This document shows, in pieces, positions 27,824 to 36,169 of a stretch of DNA of 64,000 nucleotides (position 1 is the stretch's first letter; every line of letters starts with the position of its first letter). The position numbers and the translations under genes are program-made. This DNA comes from Blastochloris tepida (lineage in GTDB: Bacteria; Pseudomonadota; Alphaproteobacteria; Rhizobiales; Xanthobacteraceae). The stretch spans positions 1,724,001-1,788,000 of the forward strand of contig NZ_AP018907.1 of NCBI RefSeq assembly GCF_003966715.1, in the 5' to 3' direction. Below the pieces are notes generated by a model. The model was not told the origin of the DNA, ran no database searches, and was given only the letters and a program-made list of their open reading frames with translations.

Positions 27824-29473
27824 TCACGCCGCCCGAGCGGAGAGTGCCGAGGGCCGTGGCGCCCAATTCCAGGGCAGGAGGTCATCGAGCCTATGCGCCG
27901 GGTGGCTTGGCAGGCGCGCCAGGACGTCGGCCAGCCAGGCCTGCGGATCGATGCCGTTCATCTTGGCCGTGACAATCAGGCTGTACATGGCGGCGGCGCG
28001 GTGCCCGCCCCGATCGGACCCGCAGAACAGCCACGACTTGCGACCAAGAGCGATGCCGCGAAGCCCGCGTTCGGCGGCGTTGTTCGACAGGCAAACCCGC
28101 CCATCCTCGAGGAACAGCGTGAAGCTCGCCCAGCGCTTCAGGATGTAATTGAACGCCTTGGCGAGGTCGTGCCCGCGCGCGAGCTTGGCAAGCTCCTCGC
28201 GCATGTGGCGATGAAGATCCTCGACCAGGGGGCGGCTTCGCTCCTGGCGAACGGCGAGGCGCTGCTGCGCGCTGGTGCCGGTGATCGACCGCTCGATCTC
28301 GAACAGCTCGTCGATCCGGCGCACCATCTCGATGGCGATCGGCGAGAGCACGGCGTCCGTCCTGCCGGCGGCCCGGCGCCGCGCCGTCCCCTCGATGTCG
28401 GCCATGGCGAAGAACGGCCGCCGCGCGTGGGCCCAACAGGCCGCCTCCCGGATCGGCCCAGGGGCGCGTCCGACCAGGTAGAGCGGGGCGTAGCCGTCAT
28501 AGGCGTCGGCCTGCAGGATGCCCGCGTAGCCGGCGAGATGCCCCTGGGGGTGCTCGCCCCGGCGGTCGCGCGAATAGTAGAACATCGCCGCCGGAGGATC
28601 GGTGCCGCCGAAGGGCCGGTCGTCGCGGACATAGACCCAGCAGCGCCCGGTGTCGGTCTTGCCCTTGGCCAGCACCGGCACGGTCGTGTCATCCGCGTGC
28701 AGCCGCTCTGCCGCCATCACATGAGCCTCCAGGCGGCGGAGCAGCGGAGCGAGCTCGCTGCAGACCGCCCCCACGGCGTCCGCCATCGTCGACAGCGCGA
28801 TCGGCACGCCCTCCAGCGCGTAACGCTCGGCCTGCCGGTTCAGCGGCTGATGCTGGCCGAACTTGTCGACCATGATCATGGCCAGCAGGCTGGGACCGGC
28901 CCAGCCCCGCGGGATGCTATGGAACGGCGCCGGCGCCTGGGAGACCGTCTCGCAGTCGCGGCAGCTGAACCTCTCCCGCACCGTCTCGATCACCTTCCAC
29001 TGGCGCGGGATCACCTCCAGCGTCCGCGTCACGTCCTCGCCGATCTTGCGCAGCCGCGTGCCGCCACAGCACGCGCAGGCCGCCGGGGGATCGATCACCA
29101 CGCGCTCCCGCGGCAGATGCTCGGGGAAGGTCTGGCGCTCGGCGCGCTTGCGGGTAAAGCCCCGCACGGTCGTCGTCTGGGCGGCGGCCTGTTCGGCCGC
29201 GCGTTCGTCCTCGGTCGCGCCCGCTTCGAGCTCCTCGAACGCCAGCGCCAGCTGCTCGATCAGCCGTGCCGCACGTTCCGACCGCTGGCCGTAAATCTGC
29301 CGCTCGAGCTTGGCGATCTGCAGCTTCTGATAGGCGATCAGCGCCTGATCTTCCGAGGCCTTGGCGCGCGCCACCGCAAGGTCTGCGGCGACCTCCAGCG
29401 TCTTTGCGCGCTCAGCCGCCAACGCCTCCTTCAGCGCGGCGAGTTCGGCGGCAGCATCACCATCGGCGTCCAT
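27824..29473 (-). CDS. tnpC: IS66-family transposase TnpC
   Basis: This 549-residue transposase has an N-terminal leucine-zipper-like coiled coil (about residues 5-60), a zinc-finger-like region (CACCGGTRLRKIGEDV and FSCRDCETV) and the DDE catalytic domain (LHADDTTVPVL, ILQADAYDGYAPLY). The C-terminal IS66 signature is NNAAERGLRGIALGRKSWLFCGSDRGG. Appears full length. The ATG at 29473 is chosen for the start of the coiled coil. Confidence 0.95.
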   Translation of the reverse strand: MDADGDAAAELAALKEALAAERAKTLEVAADLAVARAKASEDQALIAYQKLQIAKLERQIYGQRSERAARLIEQLALAFEELEAGATEDERAAEQAAAQTTTVRGFTRKRAERQTFPEHLPRERVVIDPPAACACCGGTRLRKIGEDVTRTLEVIPRQWKVIETVRERFSCRDCETVSQAPAPFHSIPRGWAGPSLLAMIMVDKFGQHQPLNRQAERYALEGVPIALSTMADAVGAVCSELAPLLRRLEAHVMAAERLHADDTTVPVLAKGKTDTGRCWVYVRDDRPFGGTDPPAAMFYYSRDRRGEHPQGHLAGYAGILQADAYDGYAPLYLVGRAPGPIREAACWAHARRPFFAMADIEGTARRRAAGRTDAVLSPIAIEMVRRIDELFEIERSITGTSAQQRLAVRQERSRPLVEDLHRHMREELAKLARGHDLAKAFNYILKRWASFTLFLEDGRVCLSNNAAERGLRGIALGRKSWLFCGSDRGGHRAAAMYSLIVTAKMNGIDPQAWLADVLARLPSHPAHRLDDLLPWNWAPRPSALSARAA

Positions 29474-29541
29474 GCATCCTATGGAATCACATCTTCGCCG
29501 CGGTGTGACGTGCAAAGTGGAGCGTCGCCGCAATTATTTGA

Positions 29542-29889
29542 TCAGCCCGCGCTCTGCGGCCGCCATGTGTGCTGGGGATTGCGCCAGTCGATCGCCTCGA
29601 GCAGATAACTCATTTGCGCCGCCGTCAGCGCCACCGCGCCGTCGACCGTGGCCGGCCACACGAAGCGCCCGCGGTCGAGCCGCTTGGCGTAGAGCGACAA
29701 GCCGATGCCGTCGTGCCACAACGCCTTGATCAAGGTCCCGGCGCGGCCCCGGAACACGAAGACGTCGCCGCCGAACGGGTCGCGGCCGAGCCCTTCCTGC
29801 ACCAGCAGCGCCAGGCCCTGCATGCCCTTGCGCATGTCCGTATGTCCGGTCGCGATCCAGATCCGCACGCCCGCCGGAACCGGGATCAT
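29542..29889 (-). CDS. tnpB: IS66 family protein TnpB (IS66 Orf2)
   Basis: This 115-residue protein has the family signature GHTDMRKGMQGLALLVQE and VFVFRGRAGTLIKALWHDGIGL. It overlaps the tnpA stop by 4 bases, so the two are translationally coupled. Confidence 0.95.
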   Translation of the reverse strand: MIPVPAGVRIWIATGHTDMRKGMQGLALLVQEGLGRDPFGGDVFVFRGRAGTLIKALWHDGIGLSLYAKRLDRGRFVWPATVDGAVALTAAQMSYLLEAIDWRNPQHTWRPQSAG

Positions 29890-30236
29890 CGCAGCGCCTT
29901 GAGGGTTGCCGTCACCAACGCCGCCGGCGCAGACGCGCCGATCTCAACCCGCACGCCGCCGGCCAATTCCACGACGATCGCGGCGCCGTCTTCCCTCGTG
30001 GCCGCGGCCGTCCCACCGGCCTCCACGACGATCGCGCGGGCGAACCCAACCCCGCTCGTCCCGTCGCCAACCTCGTGCCGCCATTTGTAGATCAGGCTGG
30101 TCGATACCCCGTAGCGCCGTGCTACGTCCGCCACGATCGCCTCCGGCGCAAACGCCGCCGCCACGATCTCCCGCCGTTCCTCGCCGCTCCACCGCCGGCG
30201 CCGCTCCGGCCCCGTCAGCACCGTCATCTGGCTCAT
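29886..30236 (-). CDS. tnpA: IS66 family protein TnpA (IS66 Orf1)
   Basis: This 116-residue protein has a transposase helix-turn-helix (RRWSGEERREIVAAAF, VADVARRYGVSTSLIYKWR, residues about 13-52). It is the first gene after the right end of the element. Confidence 0.93.
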   Translation of the reverse strand: MSQMTVLTGPERRRRWSGEERREIVAAAFAPEAIVADVARRYGVSTSLIYKWRHEVGDGTSGVGFARAIVVEAGGTAAATREDGAAIVVELAGGVRVEIGASAPAALVTATLKALR

Positions 30237-30332
30237 GCTGCGCTCTTACGCGCGCTCGTAAGAGCGCTCCTATGCGCGCAGCATCCGCGAAGCGCGAGGT
30301 CCCACACAAGGCGGCCCACGCCGGAGGGATAC

Positions 30333-30340
30333 GATAAAGC
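30333..30340. repeat. 8-bp target-site duplication, right
   Basis: GATAAAGC is identical to 27538-27545 and adjoins the right inverted repeat. Confidence 0.95.
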
Positions 30341-30927
30341 AGGAAGGAACACACCCTCTGCTTCGAGTCGAGGACGCTGACGATGAGCTGGTGCAGGAAC
30401 GACCGGTACAGATGCTGCTTCACGAAAAGCTGGTTGGCCGCAAACACGTCGCGGACGAACTCGCTTTCGGTACTGTCGTCATTGTCGAAGTAGAATAGCT
30501 GGACAGGTGTCGAGGCACGGAAGAAGAAATCCCGCCAGTATTGAGCGCCCGGAATAACCAACGTGTCGTTCGGAAGCAGGAAGTCGATGATGTGCGACTT
30601 CCCCTCGCCGAGCGTCGCGCCGAACGCGAGCATTCCCTTGCGAATGACGATGGTGCTCATGGACGAGCTGGGAAGGATCGACAGGGACTGATTTTTGCGC
30701 AGATCCAGCGCGCGACCATACTTGTCGATCGTCGCATCCAGAAGTGGGGCTTCCGGCGTGAGCTGAACGGCCTCGTCGTCGTGCAGCAGGTTGAGGGGCG
30801 CAGCCCGCCGACCAACCTCAGGTTTTGCCAGATCGCCCTTCGGTTGAATATTTCGCCGCTCCCCAACGGCGGCACCAGTCTTGGTTGCCTTGATGTGCTT
30901 GTTTCCGTGGGTTGTGTGCGCACGCAT
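30333..30927 (-). pseudogene. Crp/Fnr-family regulator, 5' fragment (sensor domain), cut by IS66
   Basis: The first 198 codons of a Crp/Fnr-type regulator are present: a 60-residue N-terminal tail, then the cNMP-type beta-roll (SILPSSSMSTIVIRKGMLAFG, GEGKSHIIDFLLPNDTLVIPG) and the dimerisation helix (VFAANQLFVKQHLYRSFLHQLI). The frame then runs into the IS and gives a meaningless fused tail. No Fnr-type N-terminal cysteine cluster is visible, so the effector is unknown. It sits between hydrolase 3 and the secretion operon, so it probably regulated the polysaccharide island. In this strain it should be inactive. Confidence 0.85.
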
Positions 30928-31299
30928 CTCAATGCCCCAGCAATTGTTTCAAATTTTCTAAAACAGAGAATGAGCACGCCGACTCGCGCCGTAAAGGGCC
31001 TCATCTGAACATCTCTGATGATACCTAACCACTGTACTTAAAATTTGAGATTAATTTCGCTCGCGCTGCTATGTTTAACATTAATGCTTAACATCGCGGC
31101 CTTTGGCCCCAATGGGCTCCGCCAGCGGCCGGTTGTGGTCCCAGCCGTGCGGTGCCGGTCATTTCGATAGTGTGGGGCACCTGCACCGGGTCCGCCGGCC
31201 CCACGCGCCATGCACCGCTCGTGATGGCCGGGCCGGTTCTCAGACCAGGGACCCGCCGCGTCGCAGGCGAGCGTCACATTCGGCTTCGGATTGCGGGCT
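30928..31299. other. intergenic region upstream of the disrupted regulator
   Basis: An AT-rich patch at 31015-31095 is the probable promoter area of the Crp-family gene. The rest is GC-rich without a supported gene. No clear promoter boxes or dyads. Confidence 0.5.
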
Positions 31300-32211
31300 T
31301 CAGATGCGGGCTTCACACGCAGGCTGGGGCACGACCCGATCGAGGAGGCGTGTCGCCACATAGGGGTGATGGCCCAGCGCGCGCTCCCGGCCATAGATCC
31401 TGCACACACCGTCCCTGTCCGCTAGATCCCAGTAGTCGAGGGTCAGAATGGGCACGGCCGGGTGGCGCGTCCGCGCGGGCTCGAGCAATCGCAGCTGGAA
31501 CTCGACACTCTGCCCGTCGGCCAGCACGAAGCCGGTGCCGGCAGAATTGGGCGTCGTCAGCAGGCTCTCGGCGATGACGGCGTCGATGCTCTCGACCAAG
31601 CGCGGAAGGATGGCGTAGCCACGGTTGGCGATGATCGAGATCTCCGGCCAGCGCTTGCGGATCGACTGCACGATATCGACCGCGGCGTCCGTCATGCCCT
31701 TGTAGCGGTCCGGATTCGTTTCCTCGAGATATGGCGGCGTGTCGAGCGTATCCAGCATGAGCCCCTTGAAGCCCAGGGACAGCAGGGACGGGATCTGCTC
31801 ATCGAGAAGCGAGGCGCGCCATGCGGGATGCCGGACGTCGACCCGCCGCGTTCCCGGCCAATCGGGATTCTCCTCAAGCAGCGCGGCGCGATCCAGGCTT
31901 GCAAACGCCGGACTGCCGGTGCGGACCTCGCCAATGCTGAGATAGCCGCAGACGGACGCCCGCCCCATGCCGATGCGCGCCAGCGAGCCTTTGAAGGCCG
32001 GGTCGAGAATGACGATGTCGTAGCCGGCGAGAACGTCCTCGTTTGCGGTCTGACCGTAGAACACCACCCATCGCAATGGCGATTCGCCATCGAACGCTGC
32101 GCGCGCGGCAGCCGGGCGCCGCGCCAGAAGCGACGACACCGCAACCCCGGCACCGCCGCCAAGAACCGTCCGTCTGGTCAGCAGGGAGGACACCGTCTCA
32201 CACCCTCTCAT
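31300..32211 (-). CDS. Tat-exported GH114/TM1410-type polygalactosaminidase-like protein (hydrolase 3)
   Basis: This 303-residue protein begins with a twin-arginine leader (TRRTVLGGGAGVAVSSLLA, residues 12-30). The barrel domain carries WVVFYGQ and YDIVILDP at its start, GFKGLMLDTLDTPPY with D154 and D157, and AESLL with E215, matching the acidic residues of hydrolases 1 and 2. The predicted location is the periplasm. It is upstream of, and co-directional with, the disrupted Crp-family gene. Family assignment is good; the substrate (a galactosamine-containing Pel-like polymer) is inferred from the family and context. Confidence 0.78.
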   Translation of the reverse strand: MRGCETVSSLLTRRTVLGGGAGVAVSSLLARRPAAARAAFDGESPLRWVVFYGQTANEDVLAGYDIVILDPAFKGSLARIGMGRASVCGYLSIGEVRTGSPAFASLDRAALLEENPDWPGTRRVDVRHPAWRASLLDEQIPSLLSLGFKGLMLDTLDTPPYLEETNPDRYKGMTDAAVDIVQSIRKRWPEISIIANRGYAILPRLVESIDAVIAESLLTTPNSAGTGFVLADGQSVEFQLRLLEPARTRHPAVPILTLDYWDLADRDGVCRIYGRERALGHHPYVATRLLDRVVPQPACEARI

Positions 32212-32389
32212 CCGGTTTGCGGCGATCGCCGCGCGATCGGCAGCGGCAGCCTCGCCGGGATTCCACCATGGAGAACAGTCGTCTCGGCAATGGAATATTC
32301 AGACAATGGAATATTCGTCCGATGGAAAATGAAGCTCCGCTTGATTGGCCGGACTTGAATCCGTTCGCGCACACAACTCAGACGGTTTC

Positions 32390-32507
32390 CGGTTGATCCC
32401 TTCGGGATACCGGAAACGTCCTCGCCGAAAAATCCTTGCGTTGGAAGGGATTTTTCGGCGATCGGAATACGGCTCGAAGGCTTGATCAGCGGGAGAACCG
32501 TATCAGA
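32390..32507. repeat. cloverleaf-like palindromic repeat, copy C
   Basis: It has the same plan as copies A and B: GACGGTTTCCGG, an inner stem GATCCCTTCGGGATACC, a second stem CGCCGAAAAATCC with GGATTTTTCGGCG, and the end GAACCGTATC. The 3' outer arm is less well conserved. Unlike the others it lies between divergent genes. Confidence 0.8.
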
Positions 32508-33129
32508 CGCGGCCTTCGCCCCGCAGCCGAAGCGTGCCCTCAAACCGCTCGCCCTGTCGACGGATTTATCCTGATGCAGCAAGCCGTCCCGGTCCGGAGG
32601 CCGGATTCGGGAAGCGACCGAACAACCGATCATGACCGATTTTGGCCCGGTCTCGAAGCCAGCGGGACATGCGCCTGCGCTCTATTCGGCGGGCCTTCCG
32701 CTCAGCGCGTGTCCACGCCGCGGCAGGCAGAGCCGGCCCCGGGCCCGCTCGTCTTCGACGCCCTCCAGCCCCCGTCGCCACCGTATCCAGCCCGTCAAAT
32801 CGTGACCCCGGAAACACACACGGTAAGAATCCGCGCCCGTTAACCGAGTTCTGGGCGAGCGAAGGATGAGATTTTGGCCCTTCTGCCGGTTCATTTCATC
32901 GCGCCCGGGAAACTTAGCCTTCAGCGTTTCGATGCCTGAAACCAGCCCGTTCCGCCGCCTTCCTGCCGGTCGCGGAGCGTGATTGTGCGTGCGATTCACA
33001 AATGATTTCAACGACCAACAGAATCACCCCGGCCCTTCCATGCCTCGGCCTGCCCTTGTCCTGCGCCATTAACGTTAGGATTGGATAGGTCCGGTTTGCA
33101 GTGTGGATATTGGCGCAGGCGGCCGCTTC

Positions 33130-33145
33130 TCTGACCCACGTCAGG
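33130..33145. promoter_or_regulatory. candidate Crp/Fnr-type operator 3
   Basis: TCTGA-CCCACG-TCAGG matches the two sites at 20520 and 20584 at 9 of 10 arm positions with the same 6-bp spacing. It lies 159 bp upstream of the first gene of the pelDEFG operon. Confidence 0.5.
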
Positions 33146-33303
33146 CTTTTGTATTGGCGCGTCATTACTCCGATCTCTAAAATAAGTACAAAATCGCAGT
33201 AAAAACACATGACTTTCCGAAGCGGGCACGAATTTCTCGGTCCCGTAAACGTTTCCGACCCAGTTCAGCTTTCGGATTACTGCGCAAGCAGGAGGAACTT
33301 GAT

Positions 33304-34164
33304 ATGAATGAACATGCCTCGAGGCTTGGATCATTTACCCTTCTCGAGCGGGGCGATGCTACGCAAGAATTTGCGCCAGCATGCGGCACATCGACCGTCC
33401 GCAGCGCCAAGGAATCCGGGGCGAAGGTCCGCCAGGCGGTGATCATGGCCGGCGGCAAGGGCACGCGGTTGCACCCCTATTCGGCCGTGTTTCCGAAGCC
33501 GCTGATGCCGCTCGGCGACATGCCCATTCTCGAACTGCTGCTGCGGCGCCTGAAGGCGGCCGGCGTGAACGACGTGATCGTCGCCGTGAATCATCTCGGC
33601 CACCTGATCGAGACCTATTTCGGCGACGGGTCCAATCTCGACATGCGCATCCGCTATTCCAATGAAAGCAAGCCATTGGGAACGGCCGGCGCTCTCGGCA
33701 ACATGCTCGACATGCTCGACGAGAACTTCTTCCTGGCCAATGGCGATCTTCTGACGACGATGGACCTGTCGCGCATGGCGCAGACCCATCTCGCCGACGA
33801 CGCCGACGCCTCGGTCGGCATCTACGAGCGCGAGAACAAGATCGATTTCGGTCTCATCGAGTTCGACCAGGCCAACCGCCTGCGCGCCTACCGCGAAAAG
33901 CCGGTCACCAAATATTATGTCAGCATGGGCATCTACGTGCTCCGCCGCGAGGCGATCCGCGAGTTCGTGCACGATGTCGACTATCTCGACATGCCGACGC
34001 TGCTGGTGAAGATGAAGGACCGCGACACCAACGTCGTGTGCTTCCGCGACGATTGCGTGTGGCTCGACATCGGCCGCCCGGACGACTTCGCGCTCGCGCA
34101 GCAGATGTTCGAGCAGAACCGCAACATTTTCCTGGGACAGCCCGAATGCGGCGCGCCCTTGTAA
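33304..34164 (+). CDS. sugar-1-phosphate nucleotidyltransferase
   Basis: A 286-residue NTP_transferase-family enzyme that makes an NDP-sugar from an NTP and a sugar-1-phosphate. The signature AIMAGGKGTRLHPYSAVFPKPLMPLGD-like segment begins near residue 47 (MAGGKGTRL), with LANGDLLTTMD as the metal site. It resembles the mannose-1-phosphate guanylyltransferase/RmlA group; the exact sugar is unknown. The 45-residue N-terminal extension is real by frame, and AGGAGG lies 8 bases before the ATG at 33304. It overlaps the next gene by 19 bases and leads the pel operon. Confidence 0.88.
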   Translation: MNEHASRLGSFTLLERGDATQEFAPACGTSTVRSAKESGAKVRQAVIMAGGKGTRLHPYSAVFPKPLMPLGDMPILELLLRRLKAAGVNDVIVAVNHLGHLIETYFGDGSNLDMRIRYSNESKPLGTAGALGNMLDMLDENFFLANGDLLTTMDLSRMAQTHLADDADASVGIYERENKIDFGLIEFDQANRLRAYREKPVTKYYVSMGIYVLRREAIREFVHDVDYLDMPTLLVKMKDRDTNVVCFRDDCVWLDIGRPDDFALAQQMFEQNRNIFLGQPECGAPL

Positions 34165-35069
34165 CCGGGGGGCGCGGGTTCATCGGTCGGCATTTGGTCC
34201 GCACTCTGAGAGGGCTCGGATGCAGGGCGGCGGCCATCGGCCGCTCCCCCGCATCCGATCCGTCCGACATCGTTCTCGACGAGGCGTCCTGGACGCCCCG
34301 GGCGCTCGGCGACATCCTCGAACGCGAAGAGCCGGACTTGATCTTCCATCTCGCCGGATCGGCGACCGGAACGCGCGAGCAACTCGACCGCGCGAATGTC
34401 GGCACGACCCGCGCGATTCTCGAAGCGCTCGCCCACACCGGGCAGAAGCCGCTGCTGGTCTCGGCCGGCAGCGCCGCCGAATACGGCGCGGCGATCCGTG
34501 ACGGCGAACCGGTGGAGGAGACGCTGGCGTGCGCGCCCGTGTCGGACTACGGCGTCAGCAAGCATGCGCAGAGCTGCGCGGTGCTGCGGTTCGCCGAAGA
34601 GACCGGGCATCGCGTGATCGTGGCGCGGGTGTTCAACCCCATCGGCGCGGGCATGCCCGCGCATCTCGCGTTGGGTAGTTTCGCCCGCCAGATCGCAGCG
34701 AGTTCCGGAGGATCATGCTGCCTGCGGGTTGGGAATCTTAACGTCCAGCGGGATATGATCGATGTCGAACATGCCGCGAAAGTTCTAATTGATCTGGCGT
34801 TTACCGAAAATGCATGCGGTGTTGTTAATATCTGCAGCGGTCAGGCACCACTCCTGCGGGATCTGGTAGACTGCATGATCTCGTCCAGCGGCCGCGATGT
34901 GTCGTTGGAAGTCGATCCTGCGCGTGTGCGCCCGGGCGAGATTCGGACCATTGTGGGAAGTACGGCGCGGCTTGCGGAGTTCGGCTGCCTGCCGCCGCCG
35001 ACGGATTTCCCGGGGGTCGTCGCCCGAATCTGGGAGGCGGCTGCCGACAGCGCGGGCCCTCCAAACTAA
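34146..35069 (+). CDS. NAD(P)-dependent sugar-nucleotide reductase/epimerase (extended SDR)
   Basis: This 307-residue protein has a Rossmann motif at its start (ALVTGGRGFIGRHL), a catalytic YGVSK (in SDYGVSKHAQS) and an upstream serine in SAGSAAEYG. It resembles GDP-6-deoxy-D-mannose reductases (RMD), which reduce the 4-keto group formed by a 4,6-dehydratase. Such a dehydratase is encoded at 40135, so together they could make a 6-deoxy sugar nucleotide. The start is inside the preceding gene, and pelD begins 15 bp after the stop. Codons around 34720-34860 are less GC-rich than the neighbours. Confidence 0.8.
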   Translation: MRRALVTGGRGFIGRHLVRTLRGLGCRAAAIGRSPASDPSDIVLDEASWTPRALGDILEREEPDLIFHLAGSATGTREQLDRANVGTTRAILEALAHTGQKPLLVSAGSAAEYGAAIRDGEPVEETLACAPVSDYGVSKHAQSCAVLRFAEETGHRVIVARVFNPIGAGMPAHLALGSFARQIAASSGGSCCLRVGNLNVQRDMIDVEHAAKVLIDLAFTENACGVVNICSGQAPLLRDLVDCMISSSGRDVSLEVDPARVRPGEIRTIVGSTARLAEFGCLPPPTDFPGVVARIWEAAADSAGPPN

Positions 35070-35083
35070 GCGGCGATCATTCC

Positions 35084-36169
35084 ATGGTTTCCATTCGGAC
35101 CTCCGGTGCGCGAGACGACAAGGCTCACAGCACGGGAGCGGCTGGTGCTCGCGCCTCGCATCCCCAGCAGCCGAGCCTGATCGAGCTGCTGTCCGTCGAA
35201 AGCTGGCGTCGGTTCGTGCTTGAGACGCTGCTGCTGGTGGCGGCGGCGACGGCGTTCCAGCTGATGGTGTACGGCAGCACCGTCGTGCCGGCCGGCGCCT
35301 TCCACCCCTATTGGGTGCCCGTGCTGCTGATCGCCTGCCAGCATGGCGTGATGGCCGGCATGTTCGCCACAGTGGTCTGCTGCGTCGGCTATTTCGGCTT
35401 CGGCATACCGAGCTATCTCGTTTCCGAGGACTTCCACGTCAATGCCGCCGCAATTGCCGCGCAGCCCGCGGCTTGGCTTGCGGCGACGCTGGTCCTTGGC
35501 GGCCTGCGCACGTTGCACATGCACCGCCAGACCGAGCTCGCCGAACGCCTGAAGATGGCCGAGCATCGGACCGAGGACTTCGCCGACGCGCTGGAGCGCG
35601 CGACGGAAGAGATCCGTTCGCTCGAGGCGCGCATCGCGGCGCAGCTTGCCGATGCGGCAACGGTGTCGCACACACTCGCCAATCTCGATCTCACCAGCCG
35701 GCGGCGCGCCGTCGCGAGCTTCTGCGACCTGCTGCGCTTCTGCGGCGGGGCATCCACGTTCACGCTCTATCTGATCGAGGGGCGCGAAGCGCCCGTCGCT
35801 CTCGCCGTGGTCGATGACGTGGTCTGTCCGGTGGAGCCGTTCGCGCCGTTGGACGCCGCCGCGCTGCAGGCCGCGCTGACGCGCGCCGCAAGCCGTCTCC
35901 CCATGGGTCAGGATCCGGCATCGGGCAGCCAGCAGGCGCATGTGTCGATCCTCGCGCTCGACGAGCCGGGGGCTCAGCCTCTCGGCCTCATCGTCTGCAG
36001 CGCGTTCCGCACCAATGAGGATGTCGGCCACGCCCGGCAGCGGCTCGACGAGCTGTGCCGCGCCCTGGCGAAAATCCTCAGCATGTGCCCGCCCGCCCAG
36101 GCCGGCGGATACGTCCGCGACCGGCTCCAGACCGAGCGGCTGCAGGTCGTGCGGGAGGCCGTGCGATGA
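35084..36169 (+). CDS. pelD: PelD-like membrane protein, truncated (GAF only, no GGDEF)
   Basis: The 361-residue protein has an N-terminal membrane region of about four helices (residues about 43-145), a coiled coil (150-205) and a GAF-like domain (about 210-345) ending RLDELCRALAKIL. P. aeruginosa PelD is about 455 residues and ends in a degenerate GGDEF domain whose RxxD site binds c-di-GMP to switch on polymerisation. That domain is missing here, as the reading frame closes right after GAF. Identity as PelD rests on topology and on the immediately following pelE, pelF and pelG, with an ATGA overlap to pelE. Confidence 0.8.
   Translation: MVSIRTSGARDDKAHSTGAAGARASHPQQPSLIELLSVESWRRFVLETLLLVAAATAFQLMVYGSTVVPAGAFHPYWVPVLLIACQHGVMAGMFATVVCCVGYFGFGIPSYLVSEDFHVNAAAIAAQPAAWLAATLVLGGLRTLHMHRQTELAERLKMAEHRTEDFADALERATEEIRSLEARIAAQLADAATVSHTLANLDLTSRRRAVASFCDLLRFCGGASTFTLYLIEGREAPVALAVVDDVVCPVEPFAPLDAAALQAALTRAASRLPMGQDPASGSQQAHVSILALDEPGAQPLGLIVCSAFRTNEDVGHARQRLDELCRALAKILSMCPPAQAGGYVRDRLQTERLQVVREAVR

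Larger units (their letters stand above)
27546..30332 (-). mobile_element. complete IS66-family insertion sequence, 2787 bp
   Basis: The two ends are perfect 22-bp inverted repeats starting GTATCCCTCCGG, flanked by the 8-bp duplication GATAAAGC. Inside are tnpA, tnpB and tnpC in the usual IS66 order plus a small accessory gene, all on the minus strand and apparently intact. The element interrupts a Crp/Fnr-family regulator gene. Perfect ends and perfect target duplication suggest a recent insertion. Confidence 0.95.
32212..33303. other. divergent intergenic region with repeat copy C and a candidate operator
   Basis: This is a 1.1-kb gap between hydrolase 3 (minus) and the nucleotidyltransferase (plus). 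It contains palindromic repeat C and a Crp/Fnr-like dyad at 33130. From about 33090 to 33200 it is AT-richer. The frames present are low-complexity GC-driven ones without domain features. Confidence 0.6.

Noticed and set aside
29944-30927. A single 327-residue protein reading from the Crp-type gene into the insertion sequence
   Set aside because: After residue 198 the frame is antisense-like IS66 sequence. The target duplication and the in-frame rejoin show it is a disrupted gene, not a natural fusion.
32436-33334. Small frames on both strands between repeat C and the nucleotidyltransferase
   Set aside because: They are short, overlap each other and the repeat, and are biased to Arg/Pro/Ala without motifs.
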